NCBI RefSeq assembly: GCF_023278565.1
Contig: NC_064680.1
Location: forward strand, 3,162,001 to 3,226,000
DNA length: 64,000 nucleotides
Source of the DNA: Colletotrichum lupini
Lineage: Eukaryota > Ascomycota > Sordariomycetes > Glomerellales > Glomerellaceae
Direction of reading: 5' to 3'
The notes beneath the pieces are model-generated. The model saw nothing but the letters and a program-made list of their open reading frames with translations, ran no database searches and had not been told where the DNA came from. Made by a program: the position numbers and the translations under genes. How positions within the stretch are numbered: the stretch's first letter is position 1; the number at the start of each line of letters is the position of its first letter. Positions 33,596 to 46,300 of this stretch are shown here, one piece after another.

Positions 33596-35084
33596 TTACA
33601 AAACCGGTCTTCTCTCGTTCCTGTAGTGATCCGCAATCAAGAACGCCAACTCGAGCGCCTGCTTCTCATTGAGTCTCGGGTCGCAGAAACTCGTGTAGTT
33701 GGTCGACAAATCATCCTCATCCAGCCCTTCGCTACCACCCAGACATTCCGTCACGGCATCACCAGTGAGCTCGAGGTGGACGCCGCCGAGATAACTCTTC
33801 TGCTCCTTGTGGATGCGCAGCGTCTCCTGCAGCTCCTCAAAGATGTCGCGGAAGCGCCGCGTCTTGATGCCGCCGCCCGTCGAGACCGTGTTGCCGTGCA
33901 TGGGGTCACACTGCCAGACCACGCAGCGGTGGTACTCGCTGTCCTCGACGGCGCGGATATGCGCCGGCAGCAGCGAGCGCACTTTCGAGGCGCCGTACCG
34001 CGTGATGAGGGTGATCTTGCCGGGCTCCTTGTCCGGGTTGAGGGCGCGCAGCAGGGCGAGGAGGTCGTCCACGGGCGTGGTGGGTCCGACTTTGATGCCG
34101 ATCGGGTTGGCGATGCCGCGGAAGAACTCGACGTGGGCGCCGTCGATCTGCCGGGTGCGGTCGCCGATCCAGAGGAAATGGGCCGAGGTGTCGTAGTACT
34201 CCTTCTTAGTCTCGGTGGGGCCGCTGCTGCTGTCGTTCCGGGGGCCGTTGCCGTTTGCTGTGGGACGCGGGACGGGCGTCTCCAGGAGGCGGGTCAGCGG
34301 CTGCTCGTACTCGAGGAGGAGGCCCTCGTGGCTGGTGAAGAGGTCGACCGTGTCCAGCTTGTCGCTTCGGTCGGCGCCGATGGTGTGGAGGAAGCGGAGC
34401 ATGTCTGTGAGGGAGAGGACGGCCTCGGAGTACTTCCTCTTGAGCTCCGGGTCCCGGACATGGCCCAGGCCCCAGTCCAGCGGCTTGTGGAGATCGGCGA
34501 TGCCTGATGAGAGGCATGCTCTGATGTAGTTGAGGGTTGCCGAAGAATACTGGTAGGCCCTTTGGTGTTGGTTAGCTCTGGTGGTGACACATGATTTGTC
34601 TTCATTGCATGACTCACTTCACGAGTCTCTGCGGGTCAATTTCACGCTCATCAACGTGGAAGCCGTTGAGAATGTCGCCGCGGAATGAAGGCATCTCCAC
34701 ACCGTCAACCATTTCTGTAGGGCTCGATCTGGGCTTGGCATACTGGCCAGCCATACGGCCAATGCGCACCACGCGCTTGTCGGCACCCCAAACGAGAACC
34801 AGACTCATCTGCAGCAGCAGCTTGATCTTTGACTCGATTGCATTGGGCTCGCAGTAGTCGAACAGCTCCGCGCAGTCACCGCCCTGGAGCAGGAAAGCCT
34901 CGCCGAGTGCCACATCACGGAGATGTTGCTTGAGTGCGACAATCTCCTTTGGGTGGACAATGGGGGGTAGCCGTCCCAATTCTTTGACGGACTTTTTCAA
35001 GCCGGCTTCGTCTGGGTAGGCGGGAGCCTGCTTGATGGGTTTTGAGCGCCAGGAGTCGGGCGACCATTCTGCGGAGGAAGACAT
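33596..35084 (-). CDS. aro-8: Class II (plant-type) DAHP synthase, shikimate pathway
   Basis: Two exons (35084-34618 and 34559-33596, 58 nt intron) give 476 residues, the normal length. It condenses phosphoenolpyruvate and erythrose-4-phosphate to DAHP, the committed step to aromatic amino acids. Family landmarks: start with WSPDSWRSKPIKQAPAYPD, LPPIVHPKEIVAL, LLQGGDCAELFDYC (metal/PEP site Cys), GRMAGQYAKPRSSP, MPSFRGDILNGF, TSHEGLLLEYE, HFLWIGDRTRQIDGAHVEF, ITRYGASKV, CDPMHGNT (metal ligand His), GGVHLELTGDAVTEC and the final SFCDPRLNEKQALELAFLI. All expected blocks are present. An N/G/S-rich insert after ETPVPRP is variable in fungi. The symbol follows the Neurospora class II gene and is by analogy. 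Confidence 0.96.
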
Positions 35085-35986
35085 GGTGTGATGTGTTGTG
35101 TTGGTGATTGTGTTGGTGACTCAAGATGGAGTTGTGGACAGTCAAGTGGTGCCGGGCTGGTTTGTCGCCAAAACTGACGTAGAGGGAAGCTGGAGAAAGA
35201 GTAGGTAAGTCAACTTGGGGAAGAATTCGCACCGGCTTTCAAAATGATTCAACTTGAAATTCATGACAAGAGGGCAAGAGTCCTGGCATATGTACCTTGG
35301 TGAGTCAACAGCAAACTGGATGACTGGTTCAAAGGCGCATGGAACAGTAAGTGATCGAATCTGGATACTCCGCTGTACCTACCTTACTAGGAAGTGAATT
35401 GGCCCGGTGAGTGGGATGAATGCGAGCAGAAAAATCCTTAATAACGGGCAAGGGCCTGTTCACCTGCAACGGTGTGCTTGCTTTGCTCGAAATTGACCAA
35501 TGGAAACGAGAGGGACGGAACCGAAGAGAGCAAAGCAAATTCAGGAACCAGACCATCCGTCAAACCCTGCGTGTTTGTGTGTCGAGTTTGTGGTGTGCGT
35601 CGCCGTCTGGTGCTAAACCTGAGAAATAAAGTTGTACATTGTTCTCCTCCAGGGCAACGCTATGCCGAGGCGTACCGACCTACCTCGAACGCTCACCATC
35701 GGTGTAAGCGGCACGCCGCACACCTCCCCTCACCTGCGGAAAGGAGTGGGAAGGTAAGGTACGTACCATAAGGTAGCTCCCCCTCCCCGCCCCCACCTAA
35801 ACCTGCCCCACCACAAATTCGATTCCAACGGGAAAGAGCTGTCTCTGCGCCGCCGCGTGGTGCCCGACTGTCTACACAACGTCACAGCTCTTCAACCACA
35901 CGATCATAGTCTCGCCCTTCGAATCCTGACCCAAAGGCCCCCGAATCGACCGAATATACAATCGCCGGTATAATCCCTTGCACAAA
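35085..35986. promoter_or_regulatory. Divergent promoter region, DAHP synthase / HYPK-like gene
   Basis: The two flanking genes diverge over 902 bp. AAGGTAAGGTACGTACC at about 35750-35767 and ACCTACCTTACTAGG at about 35376-35390 are palindrome-like words of the ACCTTACC type found in several other promoters of this window. No gene seen. Confidence 0.45.
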
Positions 35987-36478
35987 ATGTCTGAGAAGCA
36001 GCCCCCCACCGTCGTCGAGGGTGCCACCGCCGGCGATGTCGAGGAGGAGGTCCAGCCCGCAAAGTCAGCCGAGGACCGCAAGGCGGCGTCCGCCCTCGCC
36101 AGCCTCGATGCCGGCGGCGACGATTCGGGAAGTGGCCAGGTCGATGTCGATGCCGCCCAGAAGGCGATCAAGGGTCTTGGTGGCGCCACCGCTGCCAAGA
36201 AGGAGGTGAAGAACGTTAAGGTCGATGCCGCCGATGTTGCCCTGCTGGTTAGTCAACCTACCCACCTGATACGCGCGATGGAAGACGGTCGAGAGATGGG
36301 AGCCCCCGTCATGAGAGGATGTTGAGACTTGACGAAAGTTGGGAATGAGACAAAGGAATACAAGCTGACAAGGACATAGGTTGACGAATTGGAGCTCACC
36401 AAGCCCAAGGCGACGGAGCTGCTCAAGGCCAACGACGGAGACGCTGTCAAGGCGATGAAAGCGTACTTGCGCTCATGA
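35987..36478 (+). CDS. HYPK-like protein (NAC/UBA-type, NatA regulator)
   Basis: Two exons (35987-36247, 36380-36478; 132 nt intron) give a 119-residue acidic protein. The N-terminal two thirds are low-complexity Ala/Glu/Asp-rich; the C-terminal ~45 residues, VDAADVALLVDELELTKPKA followed by TELLKANDGDAVKAMKAYL, are a UBA domain of the HYPK / nascent-polypeptide-associated complex alpha type. HYPK binds the N-terminal acetyltransferase NatA at the ribosome and regulates it. The intron falls inside the UBA domain and both sites are canonical. Without alignment, a truncated NAC-alpha relative is the alternative, but no NAC domain is present. Confidence 0.85.
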
Positions 36479-36882
36479 ACGATTGAGGCGGCCGATGGCT
36501 GGCATGGTTATAGACTTCGGAGTAAAAGTTTTAGGTTATGTTTGTTGAGGCCCAGGATTACACATGTTATTCAATGGTTCGTCTCTGTCCGCTTTTCGAC
36601 ACAATTCCCTACTACGGCAAGGCTAACTTTTATGGTCTTTAGATCAGATGACCAAAGTCTCAAGCTTCAAATAGAATTGGACGCCCTTCCTCCCAAGTGG
36701 ACTGCATGGGACATCCCTCGTTTCTACCAAGACTGCGTGCTCAGCGTGATTCGACTTGAACCAGACTACGCCCTTGACGGCTTTAACACCTCGATGAACG
36801 TCGGCTTCTTGCCGTCACTGACATTGATACACAAAGCTGAACCATGAACAGCACTCACATTGACTCACTGATGACACGAAAT
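36479..36882. other. Convergent intergenic region
   Basis: 404 bp between two converging genes (HYPK-like from the left, secreted glycoprotein from the right). It must hold both 3' ends; no gene seen. Confidence 0.5.
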
Positions 36883-39256
36883 CTAGTCTCCCCTCGTCCT
36901 GGGCATGATATCCTCCATCTTGACGCACTTCGGCTCCCACAAATCCGTCTCATCGCCCATCCATATCGGACTCCGCCCCGGCATCCCACGCCCAGGCGGC
37001 CCGGTATGGTTCCCGCCGTACCCAGGTCCCCGACCCCGATACGGCAGCGGCGGCGGCCGACCATATCCAGGCTCCGTCCCGTTCCCTGGTCCACCCTCCG
37101 GCGGTGGCCTCGGTCTCCTGCCACCCCACATGGACCTCAACAACGGCCACATGGGGATATAGCACCGCTCATCCCACCCGCACACATCCCGACACCGGAT
37201 GAACTCCCCTTCCCAACCGACCCACGCCCGAAGTCGCCTCACCCCATCCGCCCACTCGCCGCTCGCAGCCTTCAGCTCCGACGTCTCGACTCGCTCGAGA
37301 TCATACCAATCATACCACGCCCTCTCGATACCGAAACCAACTTCAAGCAACACCCCGCAGATCCCACCCATGACCTCCTCCACGGCGCCCCTCAGATCCC
37401 GCTCCCTCACGCTCAGCGGTAGATCAACCATCAACCTCGTATACCGGTACCGACACCGCGAATACGTCTCCGCAAACAGCGCGCCCTGGACATCCCACGT
37501 CTGCCGATCAATCTCGCGCGGATACTCCAGAAACGAGACGAGGAACATGTGGCTCTGCCCACGCAACTTGTATAACCACTCTCTCACCGCCGTCACATTG
37601 CTCCAGTCACTGCCATCGCCGCCGAACCTTGCACCCTCCTCCATGACCATCAAATGCCCAGCCGTCCGCTGCACAATCTCCCCCATGGAACTCACCCACT
37701 CCATCCCACTACACCCCCCCTCGCCCACAAGCGCGTCCCTCAACATCACCTCCGTCTCCCACCTCATCCCCGCCGCCGCCTCCGCCGTCACATTCTCCAA
37801 ATGATGCATCCTCCTCCGCCTCCCAAGCTTCGCCAACGCCTCACTCCGGTTGCCAACACTCTTTCTATCACTCCAATACCCTTCCGCAGTAAGATTCAAC
37901 CTCGCCCGTTCCTCCTCCGCAACGGACCCCCAGAACCGATCCGCGTACCAGCTCGTGATCCCGCACCCCAGCACCCGCGCCCGCGTCTCCCCTTTACCCT
38001 GTCCGAGGCCGTTGGATCCGTAGTGCCACGTCGCCGAGGCGAACCATCCCCACCCTTGCGTCTGCAGGAACGGCTCCCGCTCGGCTGGACCCATGATCCC
38101 GCGCCAGTTGGGCGGCATCGGTGGACGGGAAGGGCTCACGGGGCGGTCTGTTAGTGTAGGCTGCGGCGGGAGCGGATACACCGACGTCGGAACCCCTTCT
38201 TCTCCATGCAACCTCTCACCAGCCTTCTTCACGGATCCCTCAACCTCATCCCTCTCCGTCCTCTTCTCCCCATCATCATCGTCGTCCTCCTTCCTCAACT
38301 GCGGCGCAGTAACATTCCCCCTCCCAACCAACCTCAAACTCCCACCGCCCCCAAAATCACACCAAATCATCTCGAACCCCGTATTCATCCTCACAACCCC
38401 CTCAAACCCCCACCCGGGCCCCCGTAGTCCCTTCTCCAGCAACCAGTCGCAGAGCCCCATGGCCCTCTCGTACTCGGGCTCCAACCCGTGCCATGGACTT
38501 CCCCCATTACTCCCCGGGCCGGACACGTTGCCGTAGAGATGCAGCATCTGGGTGTCGAGCTGTCCCAGCCCCATCAGCGCCGCGGACTCGCCGTCAAAGT
38601 AGAGCGTTTTCACGGGCCGCGTGGTTTGGTACGTGAGCATGAAGCTCTGGCGTGTGCTGCCCATGATGCCATAGGCCATTTCTCTGCGAGGATCCTCCCG
38701 TGTCAGCTCGCCGAGCCCAGCTCAAGGAGGTTACCTTCGCCCATGAGACTCTCATCATGACCACACGAACACACTACACATCAACCCACATCACTCAAAA
38801 TCACCATAGCCATGAGAGTCCACGTACGGATATGGGGAAAGTGCTGCCGACAAAAAAGAAAAAAAAAACTCACATATCAAAAGCAAGCCACTCCGGGCTC
38901 GGCACATCCTCCTCGTCCATCCGCCCGTGATAAAACAGCGTAAACGCGGGAACCTCCACCGCCGCCATCGCGTGCCCGTTGGGGAACACGGTGTTGCTCC
39001 ACTGCTGGAGCAGACCGTACGCCGAAGCGAACAGGTGCGGCGCCGGTGACGAGTAGTTCAGTCTGGCGTACCATGACGATGGGCCACCGTCATCGCTGCT
39101 CTCGGGCGATGAAGAGCCGGGTCCGTCTTGCGATGTCGGATACGATGACGACGATACGCCCACGGGTTTCTGTACCTCATCGGCCGCGAAGGCGTCGGCG
39201 GCGGCGACGTACTGAGCCGCGAGCAGCGACGTCGTCAAGGCTCGCAGTGACCGCAT
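36883..39256 (-). CDS. Large secreted glycoprotein, conserved fungal, function unknown
   Basis: Two exons (39256-38874 and 38683-36883, 190 nt intron) give 727 residues. MRSLRALTTSLLAAQYVAAA is a good signal peptide. A Ser/Pro/Gly linker follows (~residues 33-58), then a folded Trp/Tyr/Gly-rich region with several N-glycosylation sites (NYS, NVS, NVT, NLT, NRS, NHT), an acidic Lys-Glu-Asp insert, and many paired cysteines late in the chain (CRDVCGWDERC). The C-terminal ~70 residues are Pro/Gly/Arg-rich. The blocks AYGIMGSTRQSFMLTYQTTR and GWGWFASATWHYG resemble conserved fungal hypothetical proteins of the cell surface. I know no activity for the family. The intron is longer than most here but its ends are canonical and it joins the FDIEMAYGIM stretch in frame. 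Confidence 0.8.
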
Positions 39257-39865
39257 CTTCTTCAGAGTAGATTCTGTAGAGTGCAAATAGAGATATGTGA
39301 GCAATCACAACAAAGAAAAAGAAGCAAAAAAGTCTAGACTATCATCTTCGCCACAATCTAAATGGGTATCAAAGCTCAGAGTCTCATGTGTGTCGGATGG
39401 ATCTTCCTTATCAATCAATCAATGCCACCCTCGAGTCAAGTCAAGCGTGTGGTCTCTAGGACGTGGGACGTCGGGACTTTGGTTGGCCCAATCAAAAGAA
39501 CGCGCGGCCAACATGCGTCACCTTGCCAGATACGGACAAGGGTCAGGGGACTTGAGAGATATCCTCAATTGCAATCAAGCATCACGTCAAGCTTGCCAAC
39601 GGGAGGGGACTTTAAATCTGAAAGTGAAAGACGAACAATCAAAGAGTCCTTTCAAATTGTGTTCCAAAGACAATCAACGCTGCCCTCGCAGCGCAGCGTA
39701 TGTTCTGATGTACAACCAATCTAATAACCTAAACACCTTGATCCAGTCCCTTGGGAATCCGCATCCCATATCCGGTGTAAACGCCGTCTAAAACCAATCC
39801 CGTCGCATCTGGGCCGAGGCCTGAGTGGACAAAGAACCACAAACCGATTGCAAAATAATCAACAT
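39257..39865. other. Intergenic between BRCT gene and secreted protein gene
   Basis: 609 bp; promoter of the secreted glycoprotein and 3' end of the BRCT gene. No gene seen. Confidence 0.5.
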
Positions 39866-42800
39866 CTAGCGCCAGGCCTTGGCCAAGGGGCTTCCAATTT
39901 TGGGCGCAAACTGCAAGCTCTTTCTGCGAGCCGCCATCAGGCGCTGCATGACGCTCTCGTCCTTGTCTCTGTTGAGAATGCCCTCGCCCATCTGGACAAA
40001 GGTATTCTGCTTAGGAGGGCAGGTCTGCATGTGCAGGGTCTTGGTGGGAGAAGAGTCATACTCAGTCATCCCCGAAGGCGTCTCTGCAGCATACCGAGCA
40101 AGAGCCTCAGGCGCAGGCGTGACGGGAACCGGAGAGATCAGGCCCTGCCAGTCATCGTCGTCGTCCTCAGCCTCGTCTGAAGGGGTGTGCATCCACACCG
40201 TGCTATCACGTCGGTTCATGGGCGTGTTGGGCGCAGTTTTGGCATCGCGACCAGCCTTGACGGGCGTGGGAACAAGCATGCCGTTCTGGTTGGCGAGCGC
40301 TGTGGGCTCCATGCTCTTGCGACGGCGCGCGCCTCCGCGGGGAACCATGGAGGTGTCGATGTAGTATGGCGCCTCCTCGAGCCACTCGTTCTCACGCTCA
40401 CAGCTGTGTCGATGGGTTAGCCAGACACCATTCAAAAGGACTTAGAAGACACTTACTCAAGAACCCAGCTCACGCCGACACACTGCACAACACCATTGGA
40501 CTCTCTGACCTTCTCCATAGTGCGCTTGCCGCCATCCTTGTAGACGACGTGGGTGATGCCAATCTTTGAGGCATCCGAGTTGCCAGCAGCACTTGGGTTC
40601 CAGTTCCAGGTCTTGACGCATCGCGCTCCCATCTGACCGAGAAGCTCGACAAAGATACCGCTGGCGTCCGCACCCTCGGTGGTGTGCACATCCACAAAAA
40701 CGACGGCACCACGGAGGAGACCTGGGTTGAGGTCCCGGCGGGGAGTACGCGCTGGTGTTCCGAGGCTCGACCAGACATCAGACTTGGCCGGAGTGACGGG
40801 GGCAGAGTCGAGCTCGTTATCGTTCTGCTCGTCCTCATCCTTGTGAGTCTTGCCAGGCGAGTAGGAGATGACGGTAGCACTCCTGTTCAGGCTTGGACGG
40901 CTGACTGGGAGTCGGGAAATGCTGGCAGCACGCTTCTTCTTGGGACGAGGAGTCGACTCATCGGCAGGTTTCAAAGGAACCTTGGAGACAGTGGAGAACT
41001 CGCGCGCCAGAATGCGGTTAGGAGTCACTGGGGGGACATACGCATCGCCGCCGAACATGGCGGGGTCAACGGGTATGTCGTTCTCGTCGCCGTACTCTTG
41101 GCTTGCCTCAGAGAGAGTGTCATCAAAGCTGTTGGACGTGTTGACAATCTCATCAATCTCCTCAGGCTCCATCAGAGACATTTCGTTGGCCTCAGCCGCA
41201 AGAGCCATGTCCTCCTCAGTGACCATGAGGTCGTCAAACTCGGGATCTTCGGCTTCAGCAGAGGCGGAAATCTCGGCCTCAATAGCAGCCTCAATCTCAT
41301 TCTGAGCGTCCATATCGGCGCGCACAGTCATCTCATCCTCAAAGTAAGTGCTTCGGAGGGGAGAATCCTCGGCGCGAGGAGTGGCAGCACCCGAGCGTCC
41401 AGGAGTGACGGGGCGTCTCGGTGTCTTGGAAGGGCTAGCAGCAGACCAAGCGTTGAGTTGGTCCGCCAAGGGAGTGAAGCCAACACTGGAAACCCGAGAC
41501 TTGGCCATGCTTCGTCGAGAGTTCGCGGGGGTGGCAAGAACCATGTTGTGAGCTGAAGAAACTCTGGGGCTGTTGGCGAGCTCATCATCAGAGTCAGACT
41601 CCATGTTGCCGTACGGGTCCATATCCTTCTGGCGGAGGCCGAAAATGCCGCTTGGGGCTTGAAGGATGAGCTGAGGTGCAGCCGCGGCTTGAGGCTGGAA
41701 ATAAGGCTCGTCGTCGACCATCATAGGCTCTCCGTCCGAAGCCAAACCCTCCTCAGTAGCCTCGTCAACAAAGACATCATCCTCTGCAGGTCCCTCTGAC
41801 TGCTGAACATGATCAACCTCTTTAGCCGGCTTCGGCTCTTCAATGGGGGCTTCCAGAACAGGCATGTTTTTCTTGAGAACGGGGTCGGCATGCCTTGGCA
41901 AGACAGCTGAAAGGCGACCGGGGAACTGCATCGGCTCTTCCAAATGAATGGACTCGTTGAGCATGGCCTCGGCGACTTTATCGAGCTCCTCGTCATCCTC
42001 GGCATCGGCATGCGACTCTTCAGCCATGAGCTTCTCGGAAGATCGCTTGACAGGGCGCAGAGCAGTGGGTGTGGACAGCAACAGAGGCTTTGTGGCGGGA
42101 GATTGCATTTCTTCCAGTCGCTCCATGGGCTTTGCGGTCATACCCTTGATAGGAGACAAGGGTCGCTTGGCTGGTGACTGAAGCAGAGAAGCCTTGAAGT
42201 TGGAAACCTTCTTCTCGCCCTCATTGGTCGAGGGCAGAGCAAAGGGCTTGATGGCGGACTGCGGACGCTTGGCCGGCGACTGAAGCAGAGATGACTTGAA
42301 TGAGGATGCGGCACCATTCTCGCCGCTCGCCTGTAGTGATGCTGCAGGCTTCAGAGACACTCCCTCAGCACGCTTAGCCGGGGACTTCATCGAGTCCCGG
42401 TAAGGCGAGTTGGGAAGTCTCTTGGCGGGAGAAGCAAGAGCATTTGTGACTTCATCCTCTTTCTCCGTAGGCTTGGTGGAGTTTTCGTCATCATGGAACT
42501 GCTCTGAGTCGGACGTCTTATCGGCAGGCAACAAGTTGAGCTTCTTGGAGGATCCGAGGGCACCAGTGGGCGGCTTTGTCGGGCTCTTCATCATTGGTCG
42601 CGGGGGTGTGTCCGGGCCGGCCAACTCGTCATCGGAGAAGTCGCGAGGCATTGGGACCTGAGTAACCTTCTTAGGGCTCAAAGGAGTCTTGTCCGTCTTC
42701 GTGGCGGTGGAGGCGGCGGCGGCTGCGGACTTGGTCGATCGAGGTGCCTTGGGAACGGGAGGCTTTCGTACTGGTCTGCCCCTGAGACCAGTGGTAGCTG

Positions 42801-43398
42801 CGGGCTTCTCGGTCGTCTTCTTGCTTGCGTCAGGAGCGATGTTTTCCTTTTCGGGTTCTTGGAATGTTACCGTCTTCTTGACGGCGGGCTTTGCTGCTGT
42901 GACTGGTGCGGCGCGAGTACGCGTCGTCGTCTTCTTCACCGGCTCCGCTGCCTTGGAGGCAGATTCTTCAGCTGCCACCTTTCTGGGCCGGCCACGGGTG
43001 GGCTTTACTGGCTCATCTTTGGGAGCTGAGGGAAGTGTGCCAGAAACCTGGCGCGCAGCAGCTCGTGCACGAGTTGCTCGGCCAGGAACACCACTTGATG
43101 ATGAGGATGCTGTTGCCGGTACAGCAGGCTCTTCTGTCTTCTTGGGGCGGCCTCTGGCAGCTCTTGTGGCACGAGGTGCGGCCTCGGATTGCTGTGCTTC
43201 TTCGGTGTGCTCTTCCTCCTCAGCATCATCGGCTCGTGTCTTTCTCTTCGCTGAGGTCGATCGCGTCGGGGCAGAAACGCTGGCTTTCGCCTTGGCCGCA
43301 GCGGTCACGATCTTGGTAGCTCTAGTGTTGGTCGTGGTATCGGCAGTCTTTGCAGCTCTGGAGCGCGTAATACGCTTAGGGGGTGATTGAGGCTCCAT
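39866..43398 (-). CDS. BRCT-domain nuclear protein with repeated SPAKR motifs
   Basis: Two exons (43398-40457, 40403-39866; 53 nt intron) give 1,159 residues. The N-terminal two thirds are disordered, basic and Ala/Lys/Pro/Thr-rich (ITRSRAAKTAD at the start, KPTRGRPRKVAAEE resembling AT-hook RGRP motifs). In the middle the motif S-P-A-K-R recurs (at least four clear copies between about 42,430 and 42,160 in the window: LASPAKR, MKSPAKR, and two LLQSPAKRP), each a potential CDK-type S-P phosphosite. An acidic stretch follows, then near residues 880-990 a single BRCT domain: LRGAVVFVDVHTTEGADAS, GITHVVYKDG, and WVLDCERENEWLEE with the family's conserved Trp and Cys spanning the intron. The tail is basic with more S/T-P sites. 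A role in DNA damage response or chromosome segregation is the general expectation for such proteins (microcephalin-like BRCT); the exact orthologue is not identified. Confidence 0.88.
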
Positions 43399-46300
43399 CT
43401 TGTGTGTGCGTGGGGTTTGAGGGCGAGTGCAAAAAAAGCAAAGATGAGGTAGAACGGGTGTTGGTTGTGTTTGCTGGTTGGATTAGTACACTGTGGTTGT
43501 CGAGAGTATGTTGTCGTTTATTTACATGATGCTGCGATGGTTGAACTGGAAGCTCAAAGTCAGGGAAGAGCGGGCGGAGGGTTTTGTTGATATGGAGCTT
43601 CGCGTAATTGCCGTTGCCATGTCAACCTCCAAAAGGGGTCCACTTTCGGAGCGCTACAGCCCTTTCCCGGGAAAACTCCACAAAATGTCAGGTGCTCGAC
43701 CCTGGAAACCCTTGACACCTGGCGGTCCGATATCTACCAGCCGTCAACTACTTTTCTTCTGTTCGCTCGTCAAAACAACATCGCTGACAACGAGAACACG
43801 CCCGATCCTAGTCTACACCGCGTCATCGAATAAGATGTTGGATCTACCATCACGCCAGTGTGACCTCTAGCAAGCAGTGCATTAACACCTGATTGTGTTG
43901 TTGATAAACAACGATACAATTCATGCGTTTACCAACGGCATCTCCCACGCGACCTGTACCACATCCATCAGAAGCGATGCATGTCTGCTACACCAAACAG
44001 CCAAGCCTAGACTGCCGAGAGAGCGCTCGCCGTGACATCCACAAGAAATGACATACTTTGCGAGTGACGATGACCTCAGGTCGCTAACCTATTTGATAAG
44101 GCTCTAACGAATGGAATTTGGCTAGTCGCGACGTTAGAACCAGCATCGCTTTGTTACCTACACCTATCCAACGCTCACCATGCTTGCTCCTGGTTCAAGC
44201 AAACGGCGTGTCGACCGTCTGACGTCGAGGTGGCTCAAAGGGGATCTTGCTGTGGACTCTTCTGGGCTACGCTGAAACATTCCACCTCGCGCAGAATCAT
44301 CAATCGCGCCTGGCCGAAGCACGGCGTACTCATCCTCGTCCCGTTTTGACGTATCCAAGAGATCTCAGGCAATAGAGAGCATCTCTCTCCCCGCACTCAA
44401 TCTGCAACCTACTCTATTCCGGCCTGCCCCTTCTGACAAGGCACACCCTAGACACAGGCTTGTCTGCCCGCACCAGCACTCGCTAATGCGGTGCGGCGGC
44501 ACCTTCTGACGCCATGGGGCCCTTAAGCAAAACTCCGGTAGTGGCTGGCTCGGGATCGACCCTTCATTGGACCCTCGGGAGGCTCATGCAGGCCATAGGG
44601 CAACCCGAGGCTCAAGGAACATGGCAAACTCAAGCACAGTTGCATACCTGGGGCTGTACGAAGCAGGTCGTCTCCTCACAAACTCCGTATATAGTGCGCG
44701 CTCCGCCTGGAAAGGGCTCGGACAGACTCAGAGGTCCGCATGAGTAGGATATCGTTCCATACTTCCCGACAGACTTCCATCGGGGTTACGTTGCCGTGTG
44801 TTCTCAGGGCTGGGCGGCGACCTCGGCGAGCAGCAGCAAAGACAGCCGCAGCAGAGCATGAGAGTCAGCAATGGGATGGCGCAGGCACACACACACACAC
44901 AGCAGGCCAACACATCGCACCAACACCAACCGTGTTAGCCTCCGCCTCTTCCGTTGCCGCCGATCGATTCCAGGCACCGTTCTTGGCCCTGCTGTGTCGA
45001 CGCATGCCTCGTCTCACCCACACAAATCTGTCGCTGCCATTCGCCCACCACTCGATGGCGGGGGCTTTGAAAGGAGGCAGGAGGCAGGAGGCAGAGTGCC
45101 GTATTGTATACGATGGCATGCCGAGGAATTGCGGTCAGCACGGATGGGAGAAATGTCACATATTGTCCGGATTGGGGAAGACGATGGCAGGGGAATCAGC
45201 ATCAAACGCCTCAGGAGGCTTGCGACTGATGGCTAACCACCTCAAGGCAGGGCTCAAGTCTGACAGTTCGGGCACGAGCACAACACTTGCACGAGCACAC
45301 GACAGCAAGGCGACGTATTCGTACTTTTCCCTCTACGGATGCACATGATTTGTACGAACAGAGAATGCGGCATGCGAGATGCCACACCGAGTGACCAGGT
45401 TCCATCTCATAAAACGCCGCACCCGAGACCGTGGAACCCGCCGCTTCAGCACTGCGGCGCTTGACCTCATCGCGCCCTGGGCTACCGTGCTCTCTCGCCC
45501 TTCTCTCTCGTTTTGTACTAATCTCTCACAGGGTTTGTCGTCTCCTTGCATCATCCGGATCCGGGCGCTCACTGTCTTCTCATCTCCCCGTCGGCATCTT
45601 GGACCGAATTCTGCCCTATCGTACTCTTTTACGGATCCTCTCTCATCTTCGGCACCCGCGTATCCCTAAGGCTCCACATTGTTTCCAATGAGCTTCTGAT
45701 CGCCCCAGAAAAAGAGGCCGCCTTTTTTGCCTTTTACAAATTCCCTCTTTGGGGCACCAGACCACAACTCTGTACGGAGTACTAAGACTCCTTTGGATCC
45801 TGACCTCACATCATCACTAGCCAAGCCGGGTGATCCGGATCTTCCCATTCGCTCCATAGCCACAATTTCCGCGTACTCATCTCATCCCGCCTCAGCTGCC
45901 CAGCACGCCCAGCTTATTAGGCTCTGCGGGTTACACAGTACTCATCTCCCTCTTATTCGTCAGTCCACACATGAAACTTTACGGATACGGCACACAGGGT
46001 CAGATCAAAGATCACCTCAATCAAAGACCTTGTCCAGGTTCACGGACAGACTCAGACTCCACTGTCGGATCGTGGAATGCTCCGCCGTTGGCAATCCCTT
46101 TTAATAGCCGCTGGATCACGCTCTCTTTTCGCTTGAGTACCCTGAGATTGAATATCTGCCTGTCTCCCGAACCTTAAGTCCACTTCGTTCTCGCAGAACG
46201 TCGTCACGTCTGGGAACAGTCATTGGGAGCTCAGCTACTAATCCTAGCTCTCACCATTGACAACTCATCCCAACACCCACTTTGGATAACGCAGGAACTG

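Noticed and set aside
40684..43390. Long plus-strand open frames opposite the BRCT gene
   Set aside because: Low-complexity shadows (Ser/Val/Ala-rich) of the real minus-strand gene.
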